From contig CAMLIZ010000006.1 in assembly GCA_946480245.1 (NCBI GenBank), positions 1 to 51,885 of the forward strand: a stretch of 51,885 nt of DNA, read 5' to 3'. The notes under the pieces were generated by a model. The model saw only the letters and a list, made by a program, of their open reading frames with translations, did not search any database and was not told the origin of the DNA. The translations under genes and the position numbers were made by a program. Source of the DNA: an uncultured Pseudomonadota bacterium (lineage in GTDB: Bacteria > Pseudomonadota > Gammaproteobacteria > Burkholderiales > Burkholderiaceae). Positions 1 through 8,749 of this stretch are shown here, in pieces. Every line of letters begins with the position of its first letter. The first letter of the stretch is position 1.

Positions 1-638
1 ACGCCCAGCGCGAACAGGTCGCTGCGCGGGTCGTTGCGCACGAACTGCACCTGCTCGGGCGACATGTACGGGCCGGTGCCCATCGGCAGCCGGAACTCCT
101 CGTCCAGCAAGTCGGGCAGCTGGTCATGGCGCGCCAGGCCGAAGTCCACCAGCACGGCGTCGCCGTTCGGGCGCAGCAGGATATTGCTCGGCTTCACGTC
201 CAGGTGCACCACGTGCTGGCGGTGCAACTCGTGCAGGGCCGCCGCCACGCGCGCGCCGATGGCCGCCACCTCGAGCGCGGGCAGCGGCGCCTCGTCCAGC
301 AGCGGGCGCAAGGACGGCCCGGGCACCTGCTCCATCACGATGTATGGCTGGCGCGTGAAATCGCCTTTGGCCACGAAGGCCGGCACATGCGGGCCGGCCA
401 GCATCGGCAGGATCATCTGCTCGACCTCGAAGCCGACGATCGTGGCGGGATCGTCACCGCCCTTGATGCGCGGTACCTTCATCAGCAGCGGGAACGGATG
501 CGCCACGGCATCCACCCGCTCCACCGCCCACAGCTGCGCCATGCCGCCCTGGTGCAGGCGCTCGCGCAGCACGAAGCCGTCGATCACCTGGCCCTCGTGC
601 AGCGGGGCAGGGCGCTCGGAGACGGGGCTACTGTCCAT
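1..638 (-). CDS. Serine/threonine protein kinase, C-terminal part beyond the window
   Basis: The first 212 residues of a bacterial Hanks-type kinase lie here; the gene continues past the left edge. Visible in order are a glycine-rich loop (HQGGMAQLW, near residue 28), an MKVP segment with the probable ATP-binding lysine, the catalytic loop HLDVKPSN, the metal-binding DFG (VDFGLAR) and an APE-like SPEQ. The catalytic loop has Leu in place of the usual Arg before Asp, so this is a non-RD kinase and may not need activation-loop phosphorylation (inference from the motif). The ATG at 636–638 lies 11 nt inside the 3' end of the upstream metallophosphoesterase gene, so the two are probably translationally coupled. 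There is no membrane segment or sensor domain before the kinase fold; any such domain would be in the missing C-terminal part. The substrate is unknown. Confidence 0.85.
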   Translation of the reverse strand, partial: MDSSPVSERPAPLHEGQVIDGFVLRERLHQGGMAQLWAVERVDAVAHPFPLLMKVPRIKGGDDPATIVGFEVEQMILPMLAGPHVPAFVAKGDFTRQPYIVMEQVPGPSLRPLLDEAPLPALEVAAIGARVAAALHELHRQHVVHLDVKPSNILLRPNGDAVLVDFGLARHDQLPDLLDEEFRLPMGTGPYMSPEQVQFVRNDPRSDLFALG

Positions 639-1371
639 GCAGCAGGCGGTCGGCAAAGAAGGCGGGCAGGCCGGCGGCGCGGATCTTGGCGGCGGCGGCC
701 TCGTGGTCGTAGGGCACGCGGTGAAAGGTGAGCAGCTCGGCCGCGGCGTCGAACACGGCATAGCAGGCGGCCGGGTTGCCGTCGCGCGGCTGGCCCACCG
801 AGCCGGGAATCGCCAGCCACTGCCGATGCGGCGGCACCGGGATCGGCACGCCGGGCGCGGGCGTGAATTCGCCGGTCTTGCCGGTGGGCGACAGGTTGTA
901 GAGCTTGGGTTCGTGCACGTGGCCGCAGAAGATGTAGCGGCTGTGGGTGGCGTGCAGGCTGAGCGCGGCATCGGGCCGCGTGGTGATGTAGCCCCATTCG
1001 GCGGGGGCGTAGGCGTTGGCGTGCACGTAGAGGGTTTCGCCCTCCGTCTGGGCATACGGCCGCTGCGCCAGGAAGTCCATCTGGTCGACGCTCAGCTGCG
1101 CGCGGGTCCAGTCGATCGCCTCGCGCGGACCGGGCCGCATGGTGGGCGCCGGCCCGCGCACCACGGCGGCGTCGTGATTGCCCAGCACGGCGGGGGCGCC
1201 CTTGTCCGCCAGCGCGCGCACCTGGTCCACCACCCAGCCGGGGTCGGCGCCGTATCCGACATAGTCGCCCAGGAAGGCGTAGCGCTGCACGCCTTGCGCC
1301 TCGGCATGGGCGAACACCGCGCTCAGCGCCTCGCGGTTGGCGTGGATGTCGGTGACGAGGGCGAGCTTCAT
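628..1371 (-). CDS. Calcineurin-like metallophosphoesterase
   Basis: 247 residues with the full set of metallophosphoesterase motifs: TDIHAN near residue 8 (D-x-H), GDYVGYGADP near 35, GNHDAAVV near 64 and a C-terminal GHVHEP. These place it in the calcineurin-like family of two-metal phosphatases and phosphodiesterases, in the compact YfcE/MJ0936-like branch. There is no signal peptide, so it is probably cytosolic. The substrate cannot be read from the sequence. It begins 37 nt after argF and overlaps the start of the protein kinase gene by 11 nt, so argD–argF–phosphoesterase–kinase may be one transcript. The pairing with a kinase suggests, without proving, a phosphorylation/dephosphorylation partnership; cleavage of dinucleoside polyphosphates is another possibility. 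Confidence 0.85.
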   Translation of the reverse strand: MKLALVTDIHANREALSAVFAHAEAQGVQRYAFLGDYVGYGADPGWVVDQVRALADKGAPAVLGNHDAAVVRGPAPTMRPGPREAIDWTRAQLSVDQMDFLAQRPYAQTEGETLYVHANAYAPAEWGYITTRPDAALSLHATHSRYIFCGHVHEPKLYNLSPTGKTGEFTPAPGVPIPVPPHRQWLAIPGSVGQPRDGNPAACYAVFDAAAELLTFHRVPYDHEAAAAKIRAAGLPAFFADRLLHGQ

Positions 1372-1408
1372 CGGTCGCCCATCGTAGCCGGGGACGGGCC
1401 GGCCGGCG

Positions 1409-2341
1409 CTAGCCGATGCGGCCCAGCAGCAGGTACTCCATCAGCGCCTTCTGCACATGCATACGGTTCTCGGCTTCGTCCCACACCACGGACTGCTTGC
1501 CGTCGATCACCTCGGCCTGCACCTCCTCGCCGCGATGCGCGGGCAGGCAGTGCATGAACAGCGCGTCGGGCTGGGCCACCGACATCATCTCGGTGTCCAC
1601 GCACCAGTCGGCAAAGGCCTTCATGCGGGCCTCGTTCTCGGCCTCGTAGCCCATGCTGGTCCAGACGTCCGTGGTCACCAAGTGGGCGCCCCGGCAAGCG
1701 TCCATCGGGTCCTTGAAGGTCTTGTAGCAGGCGGGGTTGGAGATGCCCGCCACCGAAGCGTCCACCTCGTAGCCACCCGGTGTGCTCACGTGCACCGTGA
1801 AGCCGAGGATCTCGGCAGCCTGCAGCCACGTGTTGGCCATGTTGTTGCCGTCGCCCACCCAGGCCACCGTCTTGCCGGCGATGCTGCCGCGGTGCTCGAT
1901 GTAGGTGAAGATGTCGGCCAGGATCTGGCACGGATGAAACTCGTTGGTCAACCCGTTGATCACGGGCACGCGCGAATGCGCGGCGAAGGTGTCGATCTTG
2001 GCCTGCTCGAACGTGCGGATCATCACGATGTCGACCATGCGGCTGATCACGCGCGCGGAATCCTCCACCGGCTCGGCACGGCCGAGCTGGCTGTCGCCGG
2101 TGGTCAGGTGCACCACCGAGCCGCCCATCTGGTACATGCCGGCCTCGAAGCTCACGCGGGTGCGGGTGCTGGCCTTCTCGAAGATCATTGCCAGGGTGCG
2201 GTCCACCAGCGGCTGGTACTTCTCGTAGTTCTTGAAGCGCCGCTTGATGATGGCGGTGCGCTCGAACAGGTAGGCGTACTCCTCGGCGCGCAGATCCTTG
2301 AACTGGAGGTAGTGCTTCATGAGGCGATGGCCCGGTTTCAT
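1409..2341 (-). CDS. argF: Ornithine carbamoyltransferase
   Basis: Catalyses carbamoyl phosphate + L-ornithine to L-citrulline in arginine biosynthesis; cytosolic, trimeric in the family. Hallmarks are the carbamoyl-phosphate-binding STRTR (residues 58–62), HPCQ (136–139) and the ornithine-site HCLPAHRGEE (from 264). Length (310 aa) is normal. The ATG at 2341 overlaps the argD stop codon as ATGA, which favours coupling; an internal ATG at 2320 would start the protein at MKHYLQFKD and is an equally reasonable choice because family members vary here. argD and argF carry out the fourth and sixth steps of arginine synthesis. No ARG-box-like operator is obvious upstream of argD. Confidence 0.97.
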   Translation of the reverse strand: MKPGHRLMKHYLQFKDLRAEEYAYLFERTAIIKRRFKNYEKYQPLVDRTLAMIFEKASTRTRVSFEAGMYQMGGSVVHLTTGDSQLGRAEPVEDSARVISRMVDIVMIRTFEQAKIDTFAAHSRVPVINGLTNEFHPCQILADIFTYIEHRGSIAGKTVAWVGDGNNMANTWLQAAEILGFTVHVSTPGGYEVDASVAGISNPACYKTFKDPMDACRGAHLVTTDVWTSMGYEAENEARMKAFADWCVDTEMMSVAQPDALFMHCLPAHRGEEVQAEVIDGKQSVVWDEAENRMHVQKALMEYLLLGRIG

Positions 2342-3534
2342 GGTTGGGGCGTGGCGAGAAACTCGGCGACCACCGGCACCAGGCGCGCCACCACTTCGGC
2401 GGCCTCGTCACTGCTCATGATGAGCGCCGGCACCATGCGGATCACCTTGTCCGCGGTCACGCTGATCAGCAGGCCGGCCTCGGCTGCGCGGCCCAGCAGC
2501 TCTGCGCAGGGGCGGTCGAGCTCGACGCCGATCATCAGGCCCAGCCCGCGCACCTCGGTCACGCCGGGCATGCTGCCCAGCTCGCGCTGCAGCCCGGCCT
2601 TGAGCTCGGCGCCCACGCGTGCGGCGTTCGCCAGCAGGCTGTCTTCTTCCATGATGCGCAGCGTCTCCACGCCGGCACGCATCGCCAGAGGGTTGCCGCC
2701 GAACGTGGTGCCGTGGTTGCCCGGCCCCAGCACGTTGGCCGCGCGCGGCCCGCACACCACCGCGCCGATCGGCACGCCCGAGCCCAGACCCTTGGCCAAC
2801 GGCATCACGTCGGGCCGGATGCCGGCCCACTGGTGCGCGAACCACTGGCCGGTGCGGCCGATGCCGCACTGCACCTCGTCGAGCATCAGCAGCAGGTCGC
2901 GCTCATCGCACAAGCGGCGCAGCGCCTGCAGGTAGTCGTTGCGTGCCGGGTTGATGCCACCTTCGCCCTGGATCGTCTCGAGGAAGACGGCAACCACGTT
3001 CGGTCGGCTGCGCACAGCCTCTTCCACGGCCGCGATGTCGTTGAACGGCACGCGCACGAAGCCTTCCACCAGCGGGCCGAAGCCGGCCTGCACCTTCGGG
3101 TTGCCGGTGGCTGACAGCGTGGCCAGCGAGCGGCCATGGAAGGCGCGCTCGTAGACGATGATCTCGGGTCGGTCGATGCCCTTGTCGTGCCCGAACTTGC
3201 GGGCGATCTTCAGCGCCGCCTCGTTGGCCTCCAGCCCGCTGTTGCAGAAGAACGCGTTCTGCAACCCCGACAGCGCGCACAGGCGCGCCGCCAGTTGCTC
3301 CTGCAGCGGCACGTGGTAGTAGTTGGAGGTGTGGATCAGCTTGGCGATCTGCTCCTGCAGCGCCGGAACCAGCTTGGGGTGGGCATGGCCGAGCGTGTTG
3401 ACCGCGATGCCGGCCAGCGCGTCCAGGTACTGCTTGCCGTCGGTATCCCACACCCAGCATCCGCGGCCGTGCGACAACGCGATCGGCAGGCGGCCGTAGG
3501 TCTTCATCACATGCGGTTCGGCGGCAGCGCTCAT
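2338..3534 (-). CDS. argD: Acetylornithine aminotransferase
   Basis: A 398-residue class III PLP-dependent aminotransferase that interconverts N-acetylglutamate semialdehyde and N2-acetylornithine; it may also act on succinyldiaminopimelate in lysine synthesis, as known for ArgD. Visible are the PLP-phosphate-binding NSGLEANEAALKIARK region (98–113), the LDEVQCGIGRTG motif around 218–229 and the Schiff-base lysine in LAKGLGSG (Lys248). The ATG is preceded by a GGAG ribosome-binding site about 6 nt upstream. It is the first gene of the minus-strand run with argF. A possible -10 box lies about 23 nt upstream of the start. Confidence 0.97.
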   Translation of the reverse strand: MSAAAEPHVMKTYGRLPIALSHGRGCWVWDTDGKQYLDALAGIAVNTLGHAHPKLVPALQEQIAKLIHTSNYYHVPLQEQLAARLCALSGLQNAFFCNSGLEANEAALKIARKFGHDKGIDRPEIIVYERAFHGRSLATLSATGNPKVQAGFGPLVEGFVRVPFNDIAAVEEAVRSRPNVVAVFLETIQGEGGINPARNDYLQALRRLCDERDLLLMLDEVQCGIGRTGQWFAHQWAGIRPDVMPLAKGLGSGVPIGAVVCGPRAANVLGPGNHGTTFGGNPLAMRAGVETLRIMEEDSLLANAARVGAELKAGLQRELGSMPGVTEVRGLGLMIGVELDRPCAELLGRAAEAGLLISVTADKVIRMVPALIMSSDEAAEVVARLVPVVAEFLATPQP

Positions 3535-3557
3535 CCAGGGCTCCAGGGAAAAAAGTC

Positions 3558-3602
3558 ATTCTACGGGTTGACCCTAGAACGGTCGGCCATCCGAGGCACA
3601 AT
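3558..3602. promoter_or_regulatory. Divergent promoter region argD / DUF3579 gene
   Basis: On the minus strand TAGAAT (3563 to 3558) is a candidate -10 box for argD, with its transcription start expected about 17 nt before the ATG. On the plus strand CACAAT (3597–3602) is a candidate -10 for the DUF3579 gene. A TTGACC at 3568–3573 is 23 bases from CACAAT, too far to be its -35, so only the -10 boxes are proposed. Confidence 0.35.
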
Positions 3603-3638
3603 CACAGGTTTCGTCAGCCCAGCCCCGATTCCGCACGC

Positions 3639-3977
3639 GTGTCTGCCCCCGCCAAACCCCGCGAAGTATTCATCCAGGGGATCACCAAGGAGGGGCGGCC
3701 CTTTCGGCCCAGCGACTGGGCCGAGCGGCTGGCCGGAGCGATGTCGTGTTTCCGCCCGGGCGGCGTGGTGCAAGGCAAAGGCGCTCACATCGGCTATTCG
3801 CCGTACTGCGTGCCGCGCGTGATCAACGGCGTGAAATACGTGATCGTCAACGAGGCGCTGCGCGAGGTCGAGCCGATGGCCTGGGACTTCGTGATGAACT
3901 TCGCCCGCGACAACAACCTTCAGGTTGCCGAGGCCTGCCTGGTGCCCGAGGACCGGCCGAAACCCGATAAGGATTGA
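3639..3977 (+). CDS. DUF3579 domain protein
   Basis: A 112-residue cytosolic protein of unknown function with the DUF3579 signature (FIQGITKEGRPFRPSDWAER near the N-terminus, then PYCVPRVINGVKYVIVNEAL). This family is small and largely confined to betaproteobacteria. The start is GTG at 3639, chosen because the family begins close to the VFIQGIT segment and no in-frame ATG precedes it. It is a single gene, ending just before a strong bidirectional terminator shared with rpsT, and has no functional link to either neighbour that I can see. Confidence 0.85.
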   Translation: MSAPAKPREVFIQGITKEGRPFRPSDWAERLAGAMSCFRPGGVVQGKGAHIGYSPYCVPRVINGVKYVIVNEALREVEPMAWDFVMNFARDNNLQVAEACLVPEDRPKPDKD

Positions 3978-3989
3978 GTCCACCAAGCA

Positions 3990-4013
3990 AAAGGCCCGCT
4001 TTCGCGGGCCTTT
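3990..4013. terminator. Bidirectional rho-independent terminator between the DUF3579 gene and rpsT
   Basis: A perfect 10-bp stem (AAAGGCCCGC 3990–3999 with GCGGGCCTTT 4004–4013) closes a TTTC loop. The A-tract on one arm and T-tract on the other let it work in both directions between two convergent genes. Confidence 0.9.
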
Positions 4014-4034
4014 GCATTCCACCTGGAGAAGTTC

Positions 4035-4340
4035 TTACGCGGCGGGCGCAGCCAGCGACTTGATGCTGGCCGACAGGCGGCTCTTGTGGCGAGCAGCCTT
4101 GTTCTTGTGGAAGAGGCCCTTGTCGGCTACGGAGTCGATCACCGGCTCGGCGGACTTGAAGAGTTCGGCTGCACGGGCCTTGTCGCCGGCGGCGACGGCC
4201 TTCTGCACGTTCTTGACAACGGTGCGGAACTTGGAGCGCAGCGCCGTGTTGGCGGCGTTGAGCTTGACGTCCTGCCGGACGCGCTTGCGGCCCGAGGCGA
4301 TACGGACGGTCTTCTTCTTGGCTTTGGACGAAGTTGCCAT
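4035..4340 (-). CDS. rpsT: 30S ribosomal protein S20
   Basis: 101 residues, Lys/Arg/Ala-rich and predicted helical, with the S20 pattern: N-terminal [18 protein letters not shown], the central [16 protein letters not shown] and the C-terminal [16 protein letters not shown]. It binds 16S rRNA during assembly of the 30S subunit. Monocistronic, with its own TATACT -10 box and a terminator at 3990–4013. It is divergent from murJ, the arrangement commonly seen in Burkholderiales. Confidence 0.98.
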   Translation of the reverse strand: MATSSKAKKKTVRIASGRKRVRQDVKLNAANTALRSKFRTVVKNVQKAVAAGDKARAAELFKSAEPVIDSVADKGLFHKNKAARHKSRLSASIKSLAAPAA

Positions 4341-4371
4341 GCTGGTGCGGTTTCCAGGTGGGAAGCCGGCG

Positions 4372-4427
4372 AGTATAGCATTTTCGCAAGCCTTCGCCGC
4401 CGTAAGCCCGCACCCGATTCCTATAAT
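4372..4427. promoter_or_regulatory. Divergent promoters of rpsT (minus) and murJ (plus)
   Basis: TATACT on the minus strand (4377 to 4372) is a good -10 box for rpsT, 31 nt before its ATG. TATAAT on the plus strand (4422–4427) is a consensus -10 for murJ, 35 nt before its ATG. Convincing -35 hexamers at 16–18 bp spacing are not visible for either. Confidence 0.6.
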
Positions 4428-4462
4428 CGCCGGCCCTTCCGCGCGGCCGCCCGGCCAGCCCC

Positions 4463-6034
4463 ATGAACCTGCTCAAGGCCGCCTCCACCGTCTCGCTGCT
4501 CACGCTGGCCTCGCGCATCACCGGGCTGGTGCGCGACCTGCTCCAGGCCTCGGTGTTCGGCGCCAGCGCGCTCACCGACGCCTTCAACGTCGCGTTCCGC
4601 ATTCCCAACCTGCTGCGCCGGCTGGTAGGCGAGGGCGCGTTCTCGCAGGCCTTCGTGCCGCTGCTCGCGGCGTCGCATGAGCGCGACGGCGACAGGGCCA
4701 CGCAGACCCTGATCGACGCCGTCGCCACCGTGCTGCTCTGGAGCCTGGTGGTGATTTGCGTCGTCGGCATCGTCGGCGCGCCACTGCTGGTGTGGCTGAT
4801 GGGTGAGGGCCTGCGCGCAAGCGGCGGTTTTGAGCCGGCCGTCGTGATGACGCGTTGGATGTTCCCGTACATCGCCTGTATGTCGCTGGTGGCGCTGTCG
4901 GCCGGCATCTTGAATACCTGGCGCCGCTTCGTGGTGCCTGCCGCCACGCCGGTGCTGCTCAACCTGGCTTGGATCGCGGCCATGATCGTGCTGGTGCCGC
5001 TGTTCCGGCGCATCGGCATCGAGCCGATCTATGCACTCGCGGCCGGGGTGATGGTGGGCGGCGTGCTGCAACTGGCCGTGCAGGTGCCCGCCCTGAAGCG
5101 CGTGGGCGCGCTGCCGCGTTTTGGCCTCGGCTGGCGCCGGTTGCGTGCGGCATGGGCGCACGAGGGCGTGCACCATGTGCTGCGCAAGATGGCGCCGTCG
5201 CTACTCGGTGTGTCGGTGGCGCAGATCTCCCAGCTGATCAACACGCAGATCGCCAGCCACCTCGGCGCGGGCGCCGTCTCGTTGCTGACCTACGCCGATC
5301 GCTTGATGGAGTTTCCGACCGCGCTGCTCGGCGTGGCGCTTGGCGTCGTGCTCACACCGCAACTGGCCGCCGCCCACGCCCGCAAGGACGAAGCCGGCTA
5401 TTCCGAGCTCATCGAGTGGGGCCTGAGGCAGCTGATGCTGGTGGCGCTGCCGTGCGCGGTGGCGCTGCTGGTGTTTGCCGAGCCGCTCGTGGCGACGCTG
5501 TACCAGCGCGGCGCCTTCGCCCGGCAGGCGGGCAACGTGCAGGGGGTGGCGCTGGCGGTGGCCGGCTATGGCGTGGGTTTGCTGGGCATCGTCTCGATCC
5601 GCATCCTCGCGCCCGGCTACTTTGCGCGGCAGGACACCCGCACGCCGGTACGCGTGGGCGTGGCGGTGCTGGTGCTCACGCAATTGTTCAACCTGCTGTT
5701 CGTTTTCGCGCTGCAGTTCGGCGTGGCGGGGCTGGCGTTGTCCACCGGGCTGGGTGCGGTGGTGAACGCCGGCGCCTTGCTGTTCCTGCTCTGGCGCCGC
5801 GGCAGCTACCGGCCCCAGCCGGGCTGGCTGCTGTACCTGTTGCGCCTGCTGGCGGCCAGCGCCGCCATGGGCGCGCTGCTGTGGTGGCTCGGCCACCGCA
5901 TGGACTGGGCGGCGCTGCGCGACCTGGTTCGCGTAGGCTGGATGGCCGCTTCGCTGGCTGCCGCCGCGCTGGTGTACTTCGGCACGCTGGCATTGAGCGG
6001 CCTGGATCTACGCCAGTTCCTCAAGCGCGGCTGA
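4463..6034 (+). CDS. murJ: Lipid II flippase MurJ (MviN)
   Basis: A 523-residue polytopic inner-membrane protein of the MOP superfamily that flips lipid II across the membrane for peptidoglycan synthesis. The N-terminus ([25 protein letters not shown]) is diagnostic of MurJ, with the conserved [10 protein letters not shown] followed by [28 protein letters not shown]. About 14 hydrophobic segments are visible, as expected, and length is normal. Essential in most bacteria. It is transcribed from a -10 box at 4422–4427 and is followed 34 nt later by the SirB1-family gene, which seems to have its own promoter. Confidence 0.97.
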   Translation: MNLLKAASTVSLLTLASRITGLVRDLLQASVFGASALTDAFNVAFRIPNLLRRLVGEGAFSQAFVPLLAASHERDGDRATQTLIDAVATVLLWSLVVICVVGIVGAPLLVWLMGEGLRASGGFEPAVVMTRWMFPYIACMSLVALSAGILNTWRRFVVPAATPVLLNLAWIAAMIVLVPLFRRIGIEPIYALAAGVMVGGVLQLAVQVPALKRVGALPRFGLGWRRLRAAWAHEGVHHVLRKMAPSLLGVSVAQISQLINTQIASHLGAGAVSLLTYADRLMEFPTALLGVALGVVLTPQLAAAHARKDEAGYSELIEWGLRQLMLVALPCAVALLVFAEPLVATLYQRGAFARQAGNVQGVALAVAGYGVGLLGIVSIRILAPGYFARQDTRTPVRVGVAVLVLTQLFNLLFVFALQFGVAGLALSTGLGAVVNAGALLFLLWRRGSYRPQPGWLLYLLRLLAASAAMGALLWWLGHRMDWAALRDLVRVGWMAASLAAAALVYFGTLALSGLDLRQFLKRG

Positions 6035-6056
6035 CCCCGCGACGCCCGGCAACGCC

Positions 6057-6062
6057 TACACT
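6057..6062 (+). promoter_or_regulatory. -10 box of the SirB1-family gene, predicted leaderless
   Basis: TACACT ends six bases before the ATG at 6069. A start site at the usual 6–7 nt downstream would fall on or next to the A of the start codon. There is no Shine-Dalgarno sequence. No clear -35 at normal spacing. Confidence 0.5.
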
Positions 6063-6068
6063 GACCGC

Positions 6069-6926
6069 ATGCAGTTTGCGGCCGTCTCCCCGTTGCAGTA
6101 TTTCGCCAGCCTGGTGGCTGACGACGACGGGCTTGCGTTGACCGAGGCCGCGGTGGCCGTGGCGCAGGACGAGCATCCCGATCTCGATCCGCAGGCCGTG
6201 CTGGTGGAGATCGACGACCTGGCGCAGCGCTTGAGCCGCCGCCTGCCGACGGACGCGATGCCGCTGCAGCGCCTGCGCGTGCTCAACCACTACTTCTTCA
6301 ATGAGCTGGGTTTCGGCGGCAACGTCAACGACTACTACGACCCGGGCAACAGCTATCTGCACGTGGTGCTCGCCACGCGGCGCGGCATTCCCATCACGCT
6401 GGCGCTGCTGTACATCGAGCTGGCCACCCAGATCGGGTTGTCCGCGCGCGGCGTGTCGTTTCCCGGGCACTTTCTCGTCAAGCTGCGCCTGCCGCGCGGC
6501 GAGGTGGTGATCGACCCGTTCACCGGGCGGTCGCTGTCGCGCGAGGAGCTCGACGAGCGCCTGGCGCCCTACCGGCGTCGCCAGGGCCTTACCGGGGAGC
6601 ATGAGGTGCCGCTGGGCCTGTTCCTGCAGGCATGCAGCGCGCGCGAAACGCTGGCGCGCCTGCTGCGCAACCTCAAGGAGATCCGTCACGCCTCGGCCGA
6701 CTGGGCCCAACTGCTGGCAGTGCAGCAGCGGCTGGTGCTGCTGTTGCCGCAGGCCTGGGAGGAGGTGCGCGACCGCGGCTTCGCCTATGCCGAGCTCGGC
6801 CAGTCGCTGCTGGCGATCGACGACCTGGCTGCGTACCTGCGCCACCGGCCCCAGGCGGAGGACGCGGCCCTGCTCCTGCGCCGCATCGACGAGCTGCGGC
6901 GCGGTGGCGCGCCGCGCCTGCACTAG
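6069..6926 (+). CDS. SirB1-family protein (transglutaminase-like plus TPR-like tail)
   Basis: 285 residues. The N-terminal two thirds show the SirB1 pattern: RLRVLNHYFFNELGFGGN, then YDPGNSYLHVVLATRRGIPITLALLYIELA, then GVSFPGHFLVKLR and VIDPFTGR. This is a transglutaminase-like fold; the C-terminal part (from about 190) is helical and TPR-like. The molecular function of the family is not established. The name comes from a Salmonella locus said to affect invasion gene expression, which should not be carried over. No signal peptide. Its start is fixed by the family N-terminus and sits six bases after a -10 box. Confidence 0.85.
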   Translation: MQFAAVSPLQYFASLVADDDGLALTEAAVAVAQDEHPDLDPQAVLVEIDDLAQRLSRRLPTDAMPLQRLRVLNHYFFNELGFGGNVNDYYDPGNSYLHVVLATRRGIPITLALLYIELATQIGLSARGVSFPGHFLVKLRLPRGEVVIDPFTGRSLSREELDERLAPYRRRQGLTGEHEVPLGLFLQACSARETLARLLRNLKEIRHASADWAQLLAVQQRLVLLLPQAWEEVRDRGFAYAELGQSLLAIDDLAAYLRHRPQAEDAALLLRRIDELRRGGAPRLH

Positions 6927-6951
6927 CGTCGCCCGGCCGGCAACCCGCCCC

Positions 6952-6957
6952 TAGAAT
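6952..6957 (+). promoter_or_regulatory. -10 box of the AI-2E-family transporter gene
   Basis: TAGAAT, 48 nt before the chosen ATG at 7006 in an otherwise very GC-rich 79-bp spacer. It argues against the GTG at 6958 as the start, since that codon overlaps the box. Confidence 0.5.
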
Positions 6958-7005
6958 GTGCCGCCGCCCGGGCCGCATGCCCGACAGCGCGCGGCGTTGC
7001 CTTCG

Positions 7006-8067
7006 ATGACCCTCACTTCCACCCAACGCCAGACACTTGCCTGGTCCGCCATCGCCGTGGCGGCCGGGCTGCTGCTGTGGCGGCTGGCGGCGGTGCTCAC
7101 GCCGTTCATTGTCGGCGCCGGCCTGGCCTACGTACTGCGGCCCGCGGTCGAGCGACTGGTCGCGCGCCGCTGGCCCCGCCCGCTGGCGGTGCTGATGGTC
7201 GAGACCGTCACGGTGCTCGGTCTCCTCGCGCTGCTGCTGCTGATCGTGCCGGTGCTCACGCGAGAGCTGCCGCAGTTGCGGGCGCAGGTGCCGCTGCTGG
7301 CCGAACGTATCGATCAGAACCTGCGACCCTGGCTGGCGCAATACGGCGTCCACTTGGCGCTGGACATCGACAGCGTGCGCGAATTCGTGCTGAAGCACTG
7401 GGATGCAAACGGCGACGACTGGATGGCACGCGCCTTCGCCTCGGCGCGCCTGGGCGGCAGCTATGTGCTGGCCGTGGTCGGCAATGGGGTGCTGGTGCCG
7501 CTGGTGCTGTTCTACCTGCTGATGGATTGGCCGCGCCTGGCGGTGCAACTGCAGGCGCTGGTGCCGCCGCGCCAGCAGGCACGGGTGGCCGGCTTTCTGG
7601 CCGAGTGCGACGAGGTGCTGGGTCAATACCTGCGCGGTCAGCTGCTGGTGATGCTGGTGCTCGCCGCGTATTACACGGTTGGCCTGGCCCTGTTCGGCTT
7701 CCATCTCGCGCTGCCGGTAGGTGCACTCACCGGCTTGCTGGTGTTCATTCCCTATCTCGGCTTCGGACTCGGCCTCACGCTTGCGCTGCTCGCCGCGCTG
7801 CTGCAGTTCGCCAGTTGGTACGGCGTGATCGCGGTGGCCGTGGTGTACGGCGCGGGACAGGTGCTCGAAAGCTTCTTCCTCACGCCGCGGCTCGTGGGTG
7901 AGCGCATCGGCCTCAGCCCCCTGGCCGTGATCTTTGCGCTGCTGGCATTCGGGGAGCTGTTCGGCTTTGTGGGTGTGCTGGTGGCGCTGCCGGTGTCGGC
8001 GGTGCTCCTTGTGGCGGCCAGGCGCCTGCAGCATGCTTATCTGGCCAGCCGGCTTTACCTCGGATGA
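7006..8067 (+). CDS. AI-2E family transporter (PerM/YdiK-like)
   Basis: A 353-residue inner-membrane protein with hydrophobic segments at about residues 10–60, 65–85, a long amphipathic middle and a cluster of C-terminal segments. The family pattern is clear: an N-terminal TPFIVGAGLAYVLRPAVERL, VPLVLFYLLMDWPR in the middle, and LSPLAVIFALLAFGELFGFVGVLVALPVSAVL at the end. Members are permeases for diverse substrates; a role in AI-2 export is shown for only one and cannot be assumed. The ATG at 7006 was chosen over an upstream GTG at 6958 because it begins the conserved region and follows the -10 box. hda begins 13 nt downstream, the standard Burkholderiales order. Confidence 0.88.
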   Translation: MTLTSTQRQTLAWSAIAVAAGLLLWRLAAVLTPFIVGAGLAYVLRPAVERLVARRWPRPLAVLMVETVTVLGLLALLLLIVPVLTRELPQLRAQVPLLAERIDQNLRPWLAQYGVHLALDIDSVREFVLKHWDANGDDWMARAFASARLGGSYVLAVVGNGVLVPLVLFYLLMDWPRLAVQLQALVPPRQQARVAGFLAECDEVLGQYLRGQLLVMLVLAAYYTVGLALFGFHLALPVGALTGLLVFIPYLGFGLGLTLALLAALLQFASWYGVIAVAVVYGAGQVLESFFLTPRLVGERIGLSPLAVIFALLAFGELFGFVGVLVALPVSAVLLVAARRLQHAYLASRLYLG

Positions 8068-8080
8068 CGCGGCCTCGCGC

Positions 8081-8749
8081 ATGAAGCAGATCCCGCTTGC
8101 CATCCAGCCCGACGCCGACGTCAGCTTCGACAGCTTCCGCGTCGGCGCCAATGCGGCGGCCCTGCACCACCTGCGCACGCTGCAACTGCCGGCAGCGCCT
8201 GTGTACTTGTGGGGGCCCTCGGGCAGTGGCAAGACGCACCTTCTGCGCGCACTGGCCGCACAACGCCAGCAGGCGGGCGACCGCGTGGGCTGGTTCGACG
8301 CGCGCAGCGCGGCCCCGTGGGCGCTCGACGAATCCTGGTCGCTGGTGCTGCTGGACGACTGCCAGGACTACGACACGCAACAGCAGCAGGCGGCATTCAG
8401 CGTGTTCGTCGACGTCGGCACGCTCGGCGTTCAGCTCGTGGCGGCAGGGCGCGTGCCGCCGGTGGACCTGCCGGTGCGCGACGACCTGCGCACCCGCCTC
8501 GGCTGGGGCCATGTGTTCGCGCTGCAATCGCTTGCCGAGCCGGAGGCGCGGGCTGCGTTGCGCCGCGAGGCCGACCGGCGCGGCATCTTTCTTTCGGACG
8601 AGGTGATGGACTACCTGCTCACGCGCTTTGCGCGCGACCTCAAGCACCTGATGCAGTTGCTCGACCGGCTCGATACGTTCGCGCTCGCGCAGCAACGTGC
8701 GATCACCGTACCGCTGCTGAAAACCATGCTGGCCGAGGGCGACACATGA
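8081..8749 (+). CDS. hda: DnaA regulatory inactivator Hda
   Basis: A 222-residue AAA+ protein homologous to the central domain of DnaA. With the DNA-loaded sliding clamp it stimulates hydrolysis of DnaA-bound ATP and so limits re-initiation of replication. Visible are the N-terminal KQIPLAIQPDADVSFDSFRVG (the start of which holds the clamp-binding QxxL-type motif of this family), a Walker A GPSGSGKTHLL near residue 45, and Walker B VLLDDCQDYD. The start at 8081 was chosen because longer upstream reading is hydrophobic shadow of the transporter gene. The HAD gene overlaps its stop by 4 nt. Confidence 0.95.
   Translation: MKQIPLAIQPDADVSFDSFRVGANAAALHHLRTLQLPAAPVYLWGPSGSGKTHLLRALAAQRQQAGDRVGWFDARSAAPWALDESWSLVLLDDCQDYDTQQQQAAFSVFVDVGTLGVQLVAAGRVPPVDLPVRDDLRTRLGWGHVFALQSLAEPEARAALRREADRRGIFLSDEVMDYLLTRFARDLKHLMQLLDRLDTFALAQQRAITVPLLKTMLAEGDT

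Noticed and set aside
3568..3573. TTGACC as a -35 box for the DUF3579 gene
   Set aside because: It is 23 bp from the CACAAT hexamer, outside workable spacing.
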